The notes below the pieces were generated by a model. The model was not told the origin of the DNA and did not search any database. It worked only from the letters and a program-made list of their open reading frames with translations. Shown here piece by piece: positions 45,709 to 54,944 of a DNA stretch of 64,000 nt (position 1 is its first letter; each line of letters opens with the position of its first letter). Location: assembly GCF_036541405.1 (NCBI RefSeq), contig NZ_JAZHFS010000016.1:50794-114793 (forward strand). The letters run 5' to 3'. Both the position numbers and the translations under genes were made by a program. Origin of the DNA: Clostridium_AD frigoriphilum (GTDB lineage Bacteria > Bacillota > Clostridia > Clostridiales > Clostridiaceae).

Positions 45709-46098
45709 CTATGCTTCTATTTCCTCAAGCTTTTCTGTTTTAGGTAATACAACATTTTGAACATACACATTTACTGCTGATACTACCAGTCCTGTCATAA
45801 GCTCTACGGATTTTTTAACATTTATTTGTGCTTTTTCAGTTACTTCTGGAATTTTAATACCATATTCAACTACAACGTGTAAATCAATTATTGCACTATT
45901 TTCTCCAACATTGACTTTAACGCCTTTAGATAAATTTTTCTTTCCACTTAATATTTGAGTTATTCCACCAACAAGACTTGCACTCATTCCAACAATTCCC
46001 TGTATTTCAGCAACAGCGAGTCCCGCTATGACACTAACTACATCCTCAGATATTTTAACAACACCCATTTCAGTTTCATTTAAAATTTTATCTTCCAT
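45709..46098 (-). CDS. Asp23/Gls24 family envelope stress protein (YqhY-like)
   Basis: The 129 residues have the Asp23 pattern, with VKISEDVVSVIAGLAVAEI near the N terminus and VVVEYGIKIPEVTEKAQINV later. Members of this family are cytoplasmic or membrane-associated and, in Firmicutes, linked to envelope or lipid homeostasis. It is a single gene with a strong extended -10 promoter, next to the nusB gene as YqhY is in Bacillus. Confidence 0.88.
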   Translation of the reverse strand: MEDKILNETEMGVVKISEDVVSVIAGLAVAEIQGIVGMSASLVGGITQILSGKKNLSKGVKVNVGENSAIIDLHVVVEYGIKIPEVTEKAQINVKKSVELMTGLVVSAVNVYVQNVVLPKTEKLEEIEA

Positions 46099-46147
46099 AG
46101 TAATACCCCCTTATTTAACTTAGGTAAAACATGATAATGCTACATTT

Positions 46148-46176
46148 ATTATAGCAGATAAATATTTCTTTTACAA
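46148..46176 (-). promoter_or_regulatory. extended -10 sigma-A promoter of the Asp23 gene
   Basis: On the minus strand TTGTAA (46171-46176), 17-base spacer, TATAAT (46148-46153) preceded by TGC. It lies downstream of the spoIIIAH stop codon. Confidence 0.7.
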
Positions 46177-46179
46177 ATA

Positions 46180-46692
46180 TTATTGTTTAATCTTAACTTC
46201 AATTTTTTCTAGTTTTGTTTTACTCATGACAATATCTTTAATGCTTCGAAGCTGCTCATCTGTAAGTTGTTTTTTATCAGTTTTAATTACTACTTGTACT
46301 TTGTCATTAACTATACTGCACATTGATTCTTCAAACCCTTGGGCTTTTAATGCTAGTTCGATGTCTGATTGGTTCTGAGCTGCCATCGATATGTTTAAGT
46401 ATTGCTTAGCTGCAGTTGCCTTTTGATCTTTTGGAGTATTAGTATCATCAATTAAAGTTTTAATAGTTTGAAGAGTTTTGTCATTGTCTTGATTTCTTGA
46501 TAATTTTGCTTCTACAAAATAAGTTGAAGCAGTTGAAGCAGTTTTAGTGTCTTTTAAAGATATTGCACTTTTCTCATTACTAAAATCACTGTCATTTACA
46601 TACAATGGACCATTTACCTTCGTTGCAAGATACCCTGCAAACACAATAAGAACTACCAACGTAACAATTATACCTGACTGTTTTTTATTCAT
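46180..46692 (-). CDS. spoIIIAH: stage III sporulation protein AH
   Basis: Mother-cell membrane protein that pairs with SpoIIQ to form the channel between mother cell and forespore. One N-terminal membrane helix and a soluble C-terminal YscJ-like domain (about 90-171). The ATG at 46692 lies seven bases after GGGGGG; the longer ATG overlaps that site. Last gene of spoIIIA. Confidence 0.9.
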   Translation of the reverse strand: MNKKQSGIIVTLVVLIVFAGYLATKVNGPLYVNDSDFSNEKSAISLKDTKTASTASTYFVEAKLSRNQDNDKTLQTIKTLIDDTNTPKDQKATAAKQYLNISMAAQNQSDIELALKAQGFEESMCSIVNDKVQVVIKTDKKQLTDEQLRSIKDIVMSKTKLEKIEVKIKQ

Positions 46693-46730
46693 AATATTTC
46701 CCCCCATCTGCCTTTCTAAGAAATTATATG

Positions 46731-47393
46731 CTACTTATTCATAGGATATACATTAACTTTGTTCTCAGGCAAATTAAATAAATTAATCACTGCCTGTCTA
46801 ATCCTAAGTTCTGTAATTTTCACACCTGATCCTTCTGCTACTACACATACGCCAGTAATAATTGGCTTAATTTTTTTTACAATTAACGGTTCATTCGCAC
46901 TCCCATTATTCTCCATAACTACAGTGCTCCCATTATTATCTTGAGTTATATTTCTTGTTCCACCGGCTTTATCATCTTCTTTTGTAACGCTTTTAGAATC
47001 ATTAACATTTACTGCAGGGACACTTTCCTCTCCACTCTCAAAGTAGATCATCACTTGTACCTTTCCAACCCCTTCCATCCCTTCAAGGGTTAATTTAAGT
47101 TTACTTTCTAGTTGTGCTTCATAATCATTTACTGCAGCCGTATTGGTTACCTTCGCAGTCGCATTTTTCTGTGTTTCGGTATCTATTGCAGTCTGTGCAG
47201 TTGAAGTTGGCTTTGATGACTTAAATGAACTGCTTGCTAATACTATTACAACTGCCACCAAAATCAGTAATACTATATTTCCTAATAGTTTATCAGACTT
47301 TTTGCTTTTGTCATTTTTGCTACTTTCATTACCAATATTAATCTTTGTTTTAATAAACTCAGTAAATTTACTAAGTAAATTATCATTGTTCAT
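46731..47393 (-). CDS. spoIIIAG: stage III sporulation protein AG
   Basis: Ring-forming channel component. A single helix (LGNIVLLILVAVVIVLASSS near 35-55) is followed by a linker rich in Thr, Ala and Asn and a ring-building domain with TLEGMEGVGKVQVMIYFESG. At 220 residues the linker is at the long end. It sits between AF and AH. Confidence 0.9.
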   Translation of the reverse strand: MNNDNLLSKFTEFIKTKINIGNESSKNDKSKKSDKLLGNIVLLILVAVVIVLASSSFKSSKPTSTAQTAIDTETQKNATAKVTNTAAVNDYEAQLESKLKLTLEGMEGVGKVQVMIYFESGEESVPAVNVNDSKSVTKEDDKAGGTRNITQDNNGSTVVMENNGSANEPLIVKKIKPIITGVCVVAEGSGVKITELRIRQAVINLFNLPENKVNVYPMNK

Positions 47394-47442
47394 AGAAATC
47401 CCCCTCTTTTCTTATTTATATATCAATTAATAATCATGTGTT

Positions 47443-48036
47443 TTAAGAATTTACTTTATAAACAGTTATAACATCATCAGATATTTTAAGTTTATTACTT
47501 AAAAACTTCTTTATCTGTTTCCCTTGAGTGTTTGTTAAAACATTTTCATTAGAAGCATCCACACTTTGTGTATCAATTTTTATACTTTTAATACTTTGAA
47601 CTCCGCTATCAACAACTTCAATTTTCACCCTATTAATATTGAAAACTCCATTTTTACTATCATAAACAACATCGACATCAGCATTGTATTTATTTTCTGG
47701 ATAGGTCTGCTCTAAATTTGTAATACACTCTTTCTGTAAATTTTTTTTAAAATTTTCCGTTGTATTTACTATATTAATATCTTTATATTTCTTCATGTCT
47801 GAAGGCTGAGTACTTCCCTCAATGTAACTTGTTGCTTTATTAGAATAAGAATTCAAATCAAAGTTCTTATCAAAGATTTTTATTATAGGGTTTATTATTA
47901 CAACAATCAACATTAAACCCAATACAAATTTCGCATATTTTTTCATGTTATTGTCTGGCAAAATCATCTCTACCGCAGTAATAAAAAATATAGCTATAGT
48001 AATATTTGTTACCCAGACTTTCAATAGTTCAATCAA
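47443..48036 (-). CDS. spoIIIAF: stage III sporulation protein AF
   Basis: Two N-terminal helices (TNITIAIFFITAVEMILPD and YAKFVLGLMLIVVIINPI) precede a soluble periplasmic-side domain. The TTG start at 48036 follows AAGGAGGTGG. The 197-residue length fits AF. It lies in the conserved order after AE. Confidence 0.88.
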   Translation of the reverse strand: MIELLKVWVTNITIAIFFITAVEMILPDNNMKKYAKFVLGLMLIVVIINPIIKIFDKNFDLNSYSNKATSYIEGSTQPSDMKKYKDINIVNTTENFKKNLQKECITNLEQTYPENKYNADVDVVYDSKNGVFNINRVKIEVVDSGVQSIKSIKIDTQSVDASNENVLTNTQGKQIKKFLSNKLKISDDVITVYKVNS

Positions 48037-48103
48037 ATTACCACCACCTCCTTTATGATTAGAATCAAATTTACTATATAAATATACGTATATATGGCAA
48101 TTA

Positions 48104-49297
48104 TCATCCTGATATTATACCTTTTCCAGTAGCCGCTACTATCGCAACCATTATAAAAAACATTACACTTACCGATATTACACAAGACATTAAAAGAAGA
48201 ATAGAATCCCCTACTGAATTTATACACTCTACTGTGCGATTATCGCTTATCGGTTCAATTAGTGCAGCTGCCGCTTTATATAAAAAAGCCATAATCAGAA
48301 GTTTTATAATAGGGAATATTACTATTACCATAAGAACAATTAACCCAAGCCCACTTATAGCACTCTTTAAAAGAAGTGAGTATCCAGCTACTGTAGAAAT
48401 TGCATCTGATAAACATTTTCCAACTACAGGTACAAATGTATCTACCGCAAATTTTGCTGTTTTTATAGTAACTTGATCTAACGTTTTTGCTGCAATGCTT
48501 CGTATTGTAATTACCGCAATAAACACTGTCATAACTATTCCTTGTATCCAAATAGCAGTTTGTTTTAAAAGTTTTGTTAGATTTTTTATTTTGTAATCGC
48601 TAGATATACTGCTCACAAACTGCATTACAAAGCTCATAAATATTATAGGAATAATAATATCTACATATATCCTAGAACTTACCGTTGCAAAACCCATAAT
48701 CACAGGATCGAGCAGCGTTGCTTCTGCAAATCCACCAACGCTTGCTAAGAGCATCATGAGTACTGGAATAAGTGCTGACATAAAATTAGACATACTAACA
48801 ATCGTATTTTTAGCAAGCTCTGCTACTACATAAAAACTTTTAGTTATCATTAAAATCATTACACCATAACACGCAAGGTAAGCAATATTGGATAAACTAT
48901 CTCTGTTAAAGGCACTTTGAAGATTATTTAGCATCGCACAAATAATAGCAATAATCATAAGGCTCCCAATTAATTCCATGCATGCAATAACCTCTTTAAA
49001 CGTGTATCTAATAATGAAAGTTGATGTTTTATTAAAACTTAAACCATTATCACCAGTTTTTATAAATTGCTCTACAAAAGTTTGTGGCTGCATATCGTTA
49101 AATATTTCATATTGAGATTTAACATTAGAAATGTAGTCATATAAATTATTTATTTCAGTTTGCTGTTTTTCCCCTATCTTACCTATCTGAGTAGCTTGTA
49201 CACTAATGTTCAGCGATAATAAAAATAATAAAATCAGTAAAATCTTTTTCATATTAATTCTCTTCATATTTCGTTTCTTCGTTTTACATTTTCTCAT
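48104..49297 (-). CDS. spoIIIAE: stage III sporulation protein AE
   Basis: The large polytopic membrane protein of the channel (397 residues), with a cleavable-looking N-terminal helix and then several long hydrophobic segments including VPVVGKCLSDAISTVAGYS. The ATG at 49297 follows GAGGTGTAGG at short spacing; internal ATGs at codons 11 and 16 are possible starts. Confidence 0.9.
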   Translation of the reverse strand: MRKCKTKKRNMKRINMKKILLILLFLLSLNISVQATQIGKIGEKQQTEINNLYDYISNVKSQYEIFNDMQPQTFVEQFIKTGDNGLSFNKTSTFIIRYTFKEVIACMELIGSLMIIAIICAMLNNLQSAFNRDSLSNIAYLACYGVMILMITKSFYVVAELAKNTIVSMSNFMSALIPVLMMLLASVGGFAEATLLDPVIMGFATVSSRIYVDIIIPIIFMSFVMQFVSSISSDYKIKNLTKLLKQTAIWIQGIVMTVFIAVITIRSIAAKTLDQVTIKTAKFAVDTFVPVVGKCLSDAISTVAGYSLLLKSAISGLGLIVLMVIVIFPIIKLLIMAFLYKAAAALIEPISDNRTVECINSVGDSILLLMSCVISVSVMFFIMVAIVAATGKGIISG

Positions 49298-49306
49298 CCT
49301 ACACCT

Positions 49307-49690
49307 CTACATTATTTTCAAAATAGATTGCATTACTGCCATCAAAATTGGTATTGCCAAAACTAATATAAATATTTTTCCAGCAAATTCAACTTTACCT
49401 GCTATGTTACTCTGACCAGCATCCCTGCAAATCTCACTACAAAAAGAAGCTAAATAGGCAATCCCCAGTATTTTAAAAACAGTATTTAAATAGACGACAT
49501 CAATATTAGCTTTATTTGCTAATGTTTGTAAAAACCCCAGAATTATTGTAAGTTTGTTTACCATAAATAAAAATATCAATATTCCCGCTGCTATACTAAC
49601 TTGAATAGCTAAATCATCTCTTCTACCTTTGAATATAAGCACAATAAATAATGCTATGAAAGCGAATGCAACAACTTTGATTATTTCCAT
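49307..49690 (-). CDS. spoIIIAD: stage III sporulation protein AD
   Basis: Small membrane protein (127 residues) with about four helices and the segment VYLNTVFKILGIAYLASFCSE typical of AD, followed by CRDAGQSNIAGKVEFAGK. GGAGGGTGTT precedes the ATG. In order after AC. Confidence 0.9.
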   Translation of the reverse strand: MEIIKVVAFAFIALFIVLIFKGRRDDLAIQVSIAAGILIFLFMVNKLTIILGFLQTLANKANIDVVYLNTVFKILGIAYLASFCSEICRDAGQSNIAGKVEFAGKIFILVLAIPILMAVMQSILKIM

Positions 49691-49750
49691 AACACCCTCC
49701 TCGATTGCCTCTGCGAGTGAATAAAAGTTTTTTATTTTTATCTGTTCATC

Positions 49751-49948
49751 CTAAAACTGAAACAAAGTTTTTACAGAAGTAAACAGTTTGTTTACTAAAT
49801 TTATCACCATCATAAGAATTATTATTACTCCAGCTAAATTCGCAACTACAGCGATATCATCCTTGCCTCCACTTTTTAAAATCTTATCAATAATAATAAT
49901 GAGAATACCTATTGCCCCTATTTTAAACAGTAAACTAACATCTAACAC
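49751..49948 (-). CDS. spoIIIAC: stage III sporulation protein AC
   Basis: The 65 residues form two membrane helices with SGGKDDIAVVANLAGVIIIL linking them, as in AC. The GTG start at 49948 follows AGGAGG by seven bases. It is the smallest channel component. Confidence 0.9.
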   Translation of the reverse strand: MLDVSLLFKIGAIGILIIIIDKILKSGGKDDIAVVANLAGVIIILMMVINLVNKLFTSVKTLFQF

Positions 49949-49963
49949 ATAAAAACCTCCTCC

Positions 49964-50482
49964 CTATATTAGTACTATTACAATCATTGCCCCAAAAGAA
50001 AACCCTAAACATCTATACATTTTTATATTCTTATTCATATATTCTTCAGATATTGTAATTTGTTTTTTTAAATTTGCTATAGTAAGCAGAAACATACTGT
50101 TTTGACCTTGAATATCAGATTCTCCAAGTGTTTTTGATAAATCCAAAATAACATTTATATCATCAGAATTTATATATAATTTATCTTTTGTTAGGTTTAT
50201 TGCACTATTCATAGCTTCATATACGTTCTCGTATTCGTTGTTAGTTAACAATTCACTTGTTTTATTAAATAGTTCATTTATCGGTTCTTTAGTTTTCCCT
50301 GCTATACTTTTAAAAGCATCTGGCAAAAGAGCATGTACATAAGTTATCTCATTTTGAAGTTGATAAACAGCTCTTTGAATTTCATTTAATTGAAAAACCC
50401 TATATTTTAACCTTTCGCTGTATATAAATCCAGCCATAGTTGACGCAACTAAGATTACAAGACACCCAACTATTTTAATCAT
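49964..50482 (-). CDS. spoIIIAB: stage III sporulation protein AB
   Basis: Resembles GspF/PilC platform proteins in fold. One N-terminal helix (IVGCLVILVASTMAGFIYS) and helical cytoplasmic repeats, with GESDIQGQ in the middle and a C-terminal helix. The ATG at 50482 follows GGAGGTCGTAAT; the upstream ATG overlaps the ribosome-binding site. About 172 residues. Confidence 0.9.
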   Translation of the reverse strand: MIKIVGCLVILVASTMAGFIYSERLKYRVFQLNEIQRAVYQLQNEITYVHALLPDAFKSIAGKTKEPINELFNKTSELLTNNEYENVYEAMNSAINLTKDKLYINSDDINVILDLSKTLGESDIQGQNSMFLLTIANLKKQITISEEYMNKNIKMYRCLGFSFGAMIVIVLI

Positions 50483-50483
50483 A

Positions 50484-51404
50484 TTACGACCTCCATACAT
50501 CTATGCCCTTAGTAAAATCATAAATACGTTCTACTGTTCCAATTCCTTTTTTATTACTAAGCACTATCCCTCTCGTAAATACGTAATTATCAACAATATC
50601 CTTGAAAACTAATCTTTTATACAAATCTTCAATTCCAAAACCATGAATAGTTGTAATTAAACTAATTCCAGAATTTAACGCCATTAAAATACTTTCCATA
50701 TCATTTTTAGTACCAATTTCATCACAAACTATCACATCAGGTGACATACTTCTAATCGCCATCATAATTCCTTGACTCTTAGGACAATTATCTAGTACAT
50801 CAGTACGCACTCCAACGTCCATTTGCGGTATTCCCTTAAAAGAACCAGCTATCTCGGACCGCTCATCAATTATAGAGACGTTCTTTCCTCTAAAACTCAT
50901 ATCTTTATATCCCTGTGATATCTGCCTCGAAATATCTCTAATTAGAGTTGTTTTTCCACATTTAGGAGGCGATATAATTATTGTATTGTATACTGAATTA
51001 TTATTAATAATATATGGCATAACTTTGTCCGCACATCCAATAATTTCTTTACATGCTCTTATATTTATAGACGAAATGTCTTTAATGGTCTTAATGCTAT
51101 TATTTTCAATAACACAAATCCCACATAATCCAACTCTGTGTCCGCCTTTTATAGTTATATACCCTTGCCGTATCTCGTCTTCAAAGGCATATATGGAGTA
51201 ATTGCTTATCCTCTGCATTATGTATTTTAAATCATCTGGCGTTGCAATATATTCCCAGACTTTTTCTTTACTGCCAATGTGAATAAACAGAGGCTTGTTC
51301 ACTTTTACTCTAATCTCTTCAAGTTGTTGCAAATTATCAACTTTCTCAAGAATATTTCTAATAGTTTTAGGTAGTATTTCGAATAAATCTTTTGTAATTA
51401 ACAT
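50484..51404 (-). CDS. spoIIIAA: stage III sporulation protein AA (ATPase)
   Basis: Secretion-type ATPase powering the channel. Walker A PPKCGKTT and ADP-binding segments IIDERSEIAG and DVIVCDEIGT are clear; LITTIHG resembles the His box. The ATG at 51404 follows GGAGG by eight bases, whereas the longer ATG at 51458 lies upstream of the sigma-E-like promoter. First gene of the eight-gene operon. Confidence 0.92.
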   Translation of the reverse strand: MLITKDLFEILPKTIRNILEKVDNLQQLEEIRVKVNKPLFIHIGSKEKVWEYIATPDDLKYIMQRISNYSIYAFEDEIRQGYITIKGGHRVGLCGICVIENNSIKTIKDISSINIRACKEIIGCADKVMPYIINNNSVYNTIIISPPKCGKTTLIRDISRQISQGYKDMSFRGKNVSIIDERSEIAGSFKGIPQMDVGVRTDVLDNCPKSQGIMMAIRSMSPDVIVCDEIGTKNDMESILMALNSGISLITTIHGFGIEDLYKRLVFKDIVDNYVFTRGIVLSNKKGIGTVERIYDFTKGIDVWRS

Positions 51405-51426
51405 TTTCTCATCCTCCCATATATAA

Positions 51427-51455
51427 TTTGTATTTCTTTGCCTTGCATAATATTC
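51427..51455 (-). promoter_or_regulatory. sigma-E-type promoter of the spoIIIA operon
   Basis: On the minus strand GAATATT (51449-51455) matches the -35 consensus, followed after 14 bases by AATACAAA (51427-51434), close to CATACAnT. The predicted start is only about 15 bases before the spoIIIAA ATG, directly at its ribosome-binding site. SpoIIIA is mother-cell expressed in Bacillus, which agrees. Confidence 0.6.
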
Positions 51456-51532
51456 CATATAAATTAAAACATATTATTTAAATTCGGATCCATTCCCATA
51501 ATATATGTATTCGTTAACAAAAAAAGAACAAA

Positions 51533-51557
51533 AAAAAAGAACCGATCGGCTCTTTTT
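51533..51557 (-). terminator. terminator of efp
   Basis: A six-position stem AGAACC/GGCTCT around GATC with one mismatch, followed on the minus strand by a run of T. It lies directly after the efp stop codon. Confidence 0.65.
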
Positions 51558-51567
51558 AAATAGAAAT

Positions 51568-52125
51568 TTAAACTCTTAGCATGTAATCTCCATTTCTAGT
51601 ATCTATTCTTATAGTTTCACCTTCATTGACGAACATTGGAACTTGAATGATTGCTCCTGTTTCTACAGTAGCTGGTTTTGTTACACTAGAAGATGTATTA
51701 CCTTTAACACCTGGTTCAGTACTAGTTATAAGTAATTCTACAAAGTTTGGAGCCTCCACTGAGAAAGCCTCATCCTTATAAAATTTTATTATAGCAAACA
51801 TATTTTCTTTTAAGTATTTTATTGCATCTTCAACTTTTTCGTAGTTAAGTGGTATTTGTTCAAAAGTTTCTTGATCCATGAAGTAGTATAGTCCGTCAGC
51901 TGCATATAAATATTGCATTTCTTTTCTTTCTATAACTGCCTCTTGCAATTTTGTAGTAGGATTAAATGTTTTTTCTGTAACCCCTGAGTTTATAACGTTT
52001 CTTAACTTAGTTCTAACAAATGCAGCTCCCTTACCCGGTTTTACATGTAAAAAATCTATAACTGTGTAAACTTGTCCACCTTCATCAAATGTTGTTCCTT
52101 TTCTTATATCGCCTGCTGAAATCAT
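51568..52125 (-). CDS. efp: translation elongation factor P
   Basis: Rescues ribosomes stalled at polyproline. ISAGDIRKGTTF starts the protein and HVKPGKGAAFVRTKLRN carries the loop lysine of EF-P. The ATG at 52125 lies seven bases after GGAGGG, giving exactly the family length of 185 residues. It is monocistronic between the pilus operon and spoIIIA. Confidence 0.95.
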   Translation of the reverse strand: MISAGDIRKGTTFDEGGQVYTVIDFLHVKPGKGAAFVRTKLRNVINSGVTEKTFNPTTKLQEAVIERKEMQYLYAADGLYYFMDQETFEQIPLNYEKVEDAIKYLKENMFAIIKFYKDEAFSVEAPNFVELLITSTEPGVKGNTSSSVTKPATVETGAIIQVPMFVNEGETIRIDTRNGDYMLRV

Positions 52126-52411
52126 TAAGTATCCCTCCAAAATTTATAAATAATTCAATTAACCCATTTATATTATAACCTTATTAGGTAAATTAATACC
52201 AATCATTACGTTTGCACTCCACTAAATATAAACATTACAGTGGAACAATGTTATTTTATCAAAACTTAAGGATATTTGCAAATATAAATATATATTATTT
52301 GAATAATTTTATGTCTTTTTTATAAGTATACCATTTAAAGTGTATATATTTTAATAAAAATCATTAATTAAAATATCCTCTCCCTAAAATCAGAGCAAAT
52401 ATTTCAATTAA
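52126..52411. other. intergenic region between the pilus operon and efp
   Basis: A TATAAT (minus strand, near 52172-52177) is a likely -10 of efp without a convincing -35. ATATTTTAAT/ATTAAAATAT near 52340-52372 may weakly end the pilus operon. No gene was seen. Confidence 0.4.
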
Positions 52412-52816
52412 TCACTTATTCTTTTTAAAATCAATCTCTATATTTGTAATTTTAGTATCTTTGTTAATAATAATTTTACTTACATTTAATAAATTTTTGC
52501 TTTCAGTTAACTTAACTAATGAACTATATAATAAATTTAAATCCCCTTTGTAATTAACTTCAACATTACATTTTTCATTTTCCATCATATTAATGGATTC
52601 TACCTTAAAGTCTTTATTTTTGCTTAAACATTCTAAAATATCACTATATCCAAATTTCTCAACGCTTTTGACGTTTTTAGCAGTAATACTACTAATTGCT
52701 TTATTACCTTTATATGTTATAAGTTTATTTTTAACAATTATAAATTCAAAAGATAAAACAGCCATTATCATCATAAGTATAACTAACATACATTCAGACT
52801 GTCGATTTTTATACAT
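52412..52816 (-). CDS. PilO-like pilus assembly protein
   Basis: About 134 residues with an N-terminal helix (CMLVILMMIMAVLSFEFIIV) and a small alpha/beta ferredoxin-like C-terminal part. Size, topology and position after the PilN-like gene fit PilO; sequence similarity is weak. The ATG at 52816 begins one base after the stop of the previous gene, with GAGGT overlapping it. Last gene of the pilus operon. Confidence 0.65.
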   Translation of the reverse strand: MYKNRQSECMLVILMMIMAVLSFEFIIVKNKLITYKGNKAISSITAKNVKSVEKFGYSDILECLSKNKDFKVESINMMENEKCNVEVNYKGDLNLLYSSLVKLTESKNLLNVSKIIINKDTKITNIEIDFKKNK

Positions 52817-52817
52817 C

Positions 52818-53267
52818 TTATACCTCACATTTAATATTAAAGGTAAATTTGTCTTTCTCTTTAATATTGGGGGTTAATTTTTTCACGTGGTATTTATTCT
52901 CTATGCAACTTATTACTTTAATATATTCTTCATAATTTTTGACTTCTATATTCATTTCAAAGCTATTATCAATTATTTTAATATCCTTGTAATTCAAACC
53001 ATTTTCCTTTAAAAAATTATTTAGTTTGTTATATTTCTCAATAATAATTGTATCCTGTTTTGTTCTAAGCTTAATACCACTGTTCTTTTGATTACTAATG
53101 CTTTCAACCTCTATATTTCCTGTTTTATTCGCGATATTTAATATAAGCCCTAGCAAAATGATATCTAATATGAAAAATAGCATAATACCCATTTTTATTA
53201 TCTTCATTTTTGTTTTATTCTTTTTATCAATATACCAATTAGGAATAAATGCATTTTTTTTCAGAAT
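52818..53267 (-). CDS. PilN-like pilus assembly protein, start codon non-standard
   Basis: About 149 residues. The first part (NAFIPNWYID before the helix MGIMLFFILDIILLG) looks like a PilN N terminus, followed by a ferredoxin-like domain. This reading begins at ATT 53267 or CTG 53264, since no ATG, GTG or TTG is in frame before residue 20; AAAGGGG is six bases before the ATT. The ATG at 53207 would delete the conserved N-terminal motif and has no ribosome-binding site. The frame is continuous with the upstream gene except for its TAG. Confidence 0.6.
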   Translation of the reverse strand: MLKKNAFIPNWYIDKKNKTKMKIIKMGIMLFFILDIILLGLILNIANKTGNIEVESISNQKNSGIKLRTKQDTIIIEKYNKLNNFLKENGLNYKDIKIIDNSFEMNIEVKNYEEYIKVISCIENKYHVKKLTPNIKEKDKFTFNIKCEV

Positions 53268-53270
53268 TAT

Positions 53271-54056
53271 CTACCCCTTTAATATTATATATTTCAACAA
53301 TTCTTCTCTCTTTAACTCGTCTAGTGTTTGATGCGGCAATTGTAAATATTCGAATTTTTTAATATCTGATTCAATATCTAATTGTGATATATTTGAATAA
53401 TATATTTTTTCGCAGGATTTTGCATAATCATTATATTGTTCTAAAAATTCATTCATTGATTTCGAAAATTTTGATAAGGCGACTTCCTTAAGATTTACAC
53501 TATTGTTAGCTACAATCTCATTATTGTTGCATATTAAATAATATAAATTACTGTTATAATAAAATACCATTATATAGTTTTTTACATGGATTTTGTTTGC
53601 ATAAAAGTTTTTAAAACAAAATTGAATTAGGTTTACTTTTTTGAAAGTAACATTATTAATACTATCTTCTAACATATCTAGATTATTTCCCTTTAAGCAA
53701 AAAACTAATATCTCCATATTGGTTTTATCCTCTTTAATTAACTTATAGGTGAATGAGATCTGATTTATATCCTTATAATAATACCTTAATTCATTTTTAA
53801 TCATATCATTTATTAAATATTTTCTAACTATTGGCAATGTTACAAGTCTTATGTATACTGTTTCACCTTCAATCAAAACGTATAAATTCTTATTTTTTAT
53901 ATCAATTTGAAACTTTTTTGCATTGGAATCATCCTTATAATATGTATTTTTATTAGAAATATTATATAACTTATTAAAAATCAAATGTTTAGAAAATTCT
54001 ATACTTGAAATTTTCTGCTGTGTAATTTCTAAAAATATATTTTTTCTGAACTTCAT
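53271..54056 (-). CDS. PilM-like cytoplasmic pilus protein
   Basis: A 261-residue soluble protein with no membrane segment. Position before PilN/PilO-like genes and the opening pattern LEITQQKISSIEF (actin-like fold start) suggest PilM. The sequence is strongly diverged and the nucleotide-binding motifs are unclear. It ends with TAG 53271-53273 in the same frame as the next gene. Confidence 0.55.
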   Translation of the reverse strand: MKFRKNIFLEITQQKISSIEFSKHLIFNKLYNISNKNTYYKDDSNAKKFQIDIKNKNLYVLIEGETVYIRLVTLPIVRKYLINDMIKNELRYYYKDINQISFTYKLIKEDKTNMEILVFCLKGNNLDMLEDSINNVTFKKVNLIQFCFKNFYANKIHVKNYIMVFYYNSNLYYLICNNNEIVANNSVNLKEVALSKFSKSMNEFLEQYNDYAKSCEKIYYSNISQLDIESDIKKFEYLQLPHQTLDELKREELLKYIILKG

Positions 54057-54067
54057 TTTTCCCTCCC

Positions 54068-54496
54068 TTATTTATTATGATATTCAGTCCTTATAAATAT
54101 CAACTTAAACTTTTCACCACTATCCTCTAAGTTAAAATAATCATATCTTTTTTCATTTTTTACATTAGACGTTATAAAAATGAATTCATTTGTTGATACA
54201 GTATGGCTAACATTAGCACCCCCATACTTTACAGTATTACTTAAAGAATCGAACAAAAACTTATTTATTCCCGCCTGCTTTATTTGTACTTTATTTGCAT
54301 CTATGTACTTAAAAAATAAAGTCATTAAATACTCTTTGTCCCTTTGATAATTGTCATCTTTTAACACATGTTTTTTATTACTTGTTGAATACTTCACCTC
54401 TGACAATTGGACATCAAATATATACGTCATAATAGTTAAGCAAACAAGTCCTACTAAAATTGTATAAATTAATATAAATCCTTTTTTAGTTTGCAT
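54068..54496 (-). CDS. PilX-like minor pilin protein
   Basis: The 142 residues begin with KKGFILIYTILVGLVC, a type III signal followed by a hydrophobic helix; the usual Glu5 is Tyr, as expected of atypical minor pilins. It overlaps the previous pilin gene by 11 bases. Role in pilus tip or initiation is inferred from position. Confidence 0.6.
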   Translation of the reverse strand: MQTKKGFILIYTILVGLVCLTIMTYIFDVQLSEVKYSTSNKKHVLKDDNYQRDKEYLMTLFFKYIDANKVQIKQAGINKFLFDSLSNTVKYGGANVSHTVSTNEFIFITSNVKNEKRYDYFNLEDSGEKFKLIFIRTEYHNK

Positions 54497-54944
54497 TTTC
54501 TATAACCAAACACCTCTCAATACTTTGGCCATTGTACCAAATTATTTTAATATAAATATTTTTCCCAGATTTTATAGCAACAAAGTCTTTCACATTATCT
54601 ACAATTAAAGCCTTACTAGAATTATTATTAGGCAATTTATACATTGTGCCATATAAAACATATATATTAGCATTTATACATTTTATATACTTTATATCAT
54701 TTCCATTTGTGTTACTAATTTTGATAACATTTTCTTCAGTTATTACATCTCTTGCCAGATAATTCACCTCTTTTTCTATTATGGCTATTGCTTCACTTAA
54801 ATAATTAAAACCATTATTTTGTACTACACTACTTTTGTAAGTTTTTACATAAGAGATAAACATAGCATCTACTACTCCAAGCATTAAAAATACCAAAGCC
54901 ATAACAATTATTATTTCTACAAGTGTAAATCCTTTTTTAATCAT
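54486..54944 (-). CDS. prepilin-like protein (PilW-like)
   Basis: The N-terminal KKGFTLVEIIIVMALVF is a type III prepilin signal with Glu5, cleaved after the glycine. The 152-residue length and position suggest a minor pilin. It overlaps the preceding gene by ATGA, so translation is coupled. Confidence 0.75.
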   Translation of the reverse strand: MIKKGFTLVEIIIVMALVFLMLGVVDAMFISYVKTYKSSVVQNNGFNYLSEAIAIIEKEVNYLARDVITEENVIKISNTNGNDIKYIKCINANIYVLYGTMYKLPNNNSSKALIVDNVKDFVAIKSGKNIYIKIIWYNGQSIERCLVIENAN

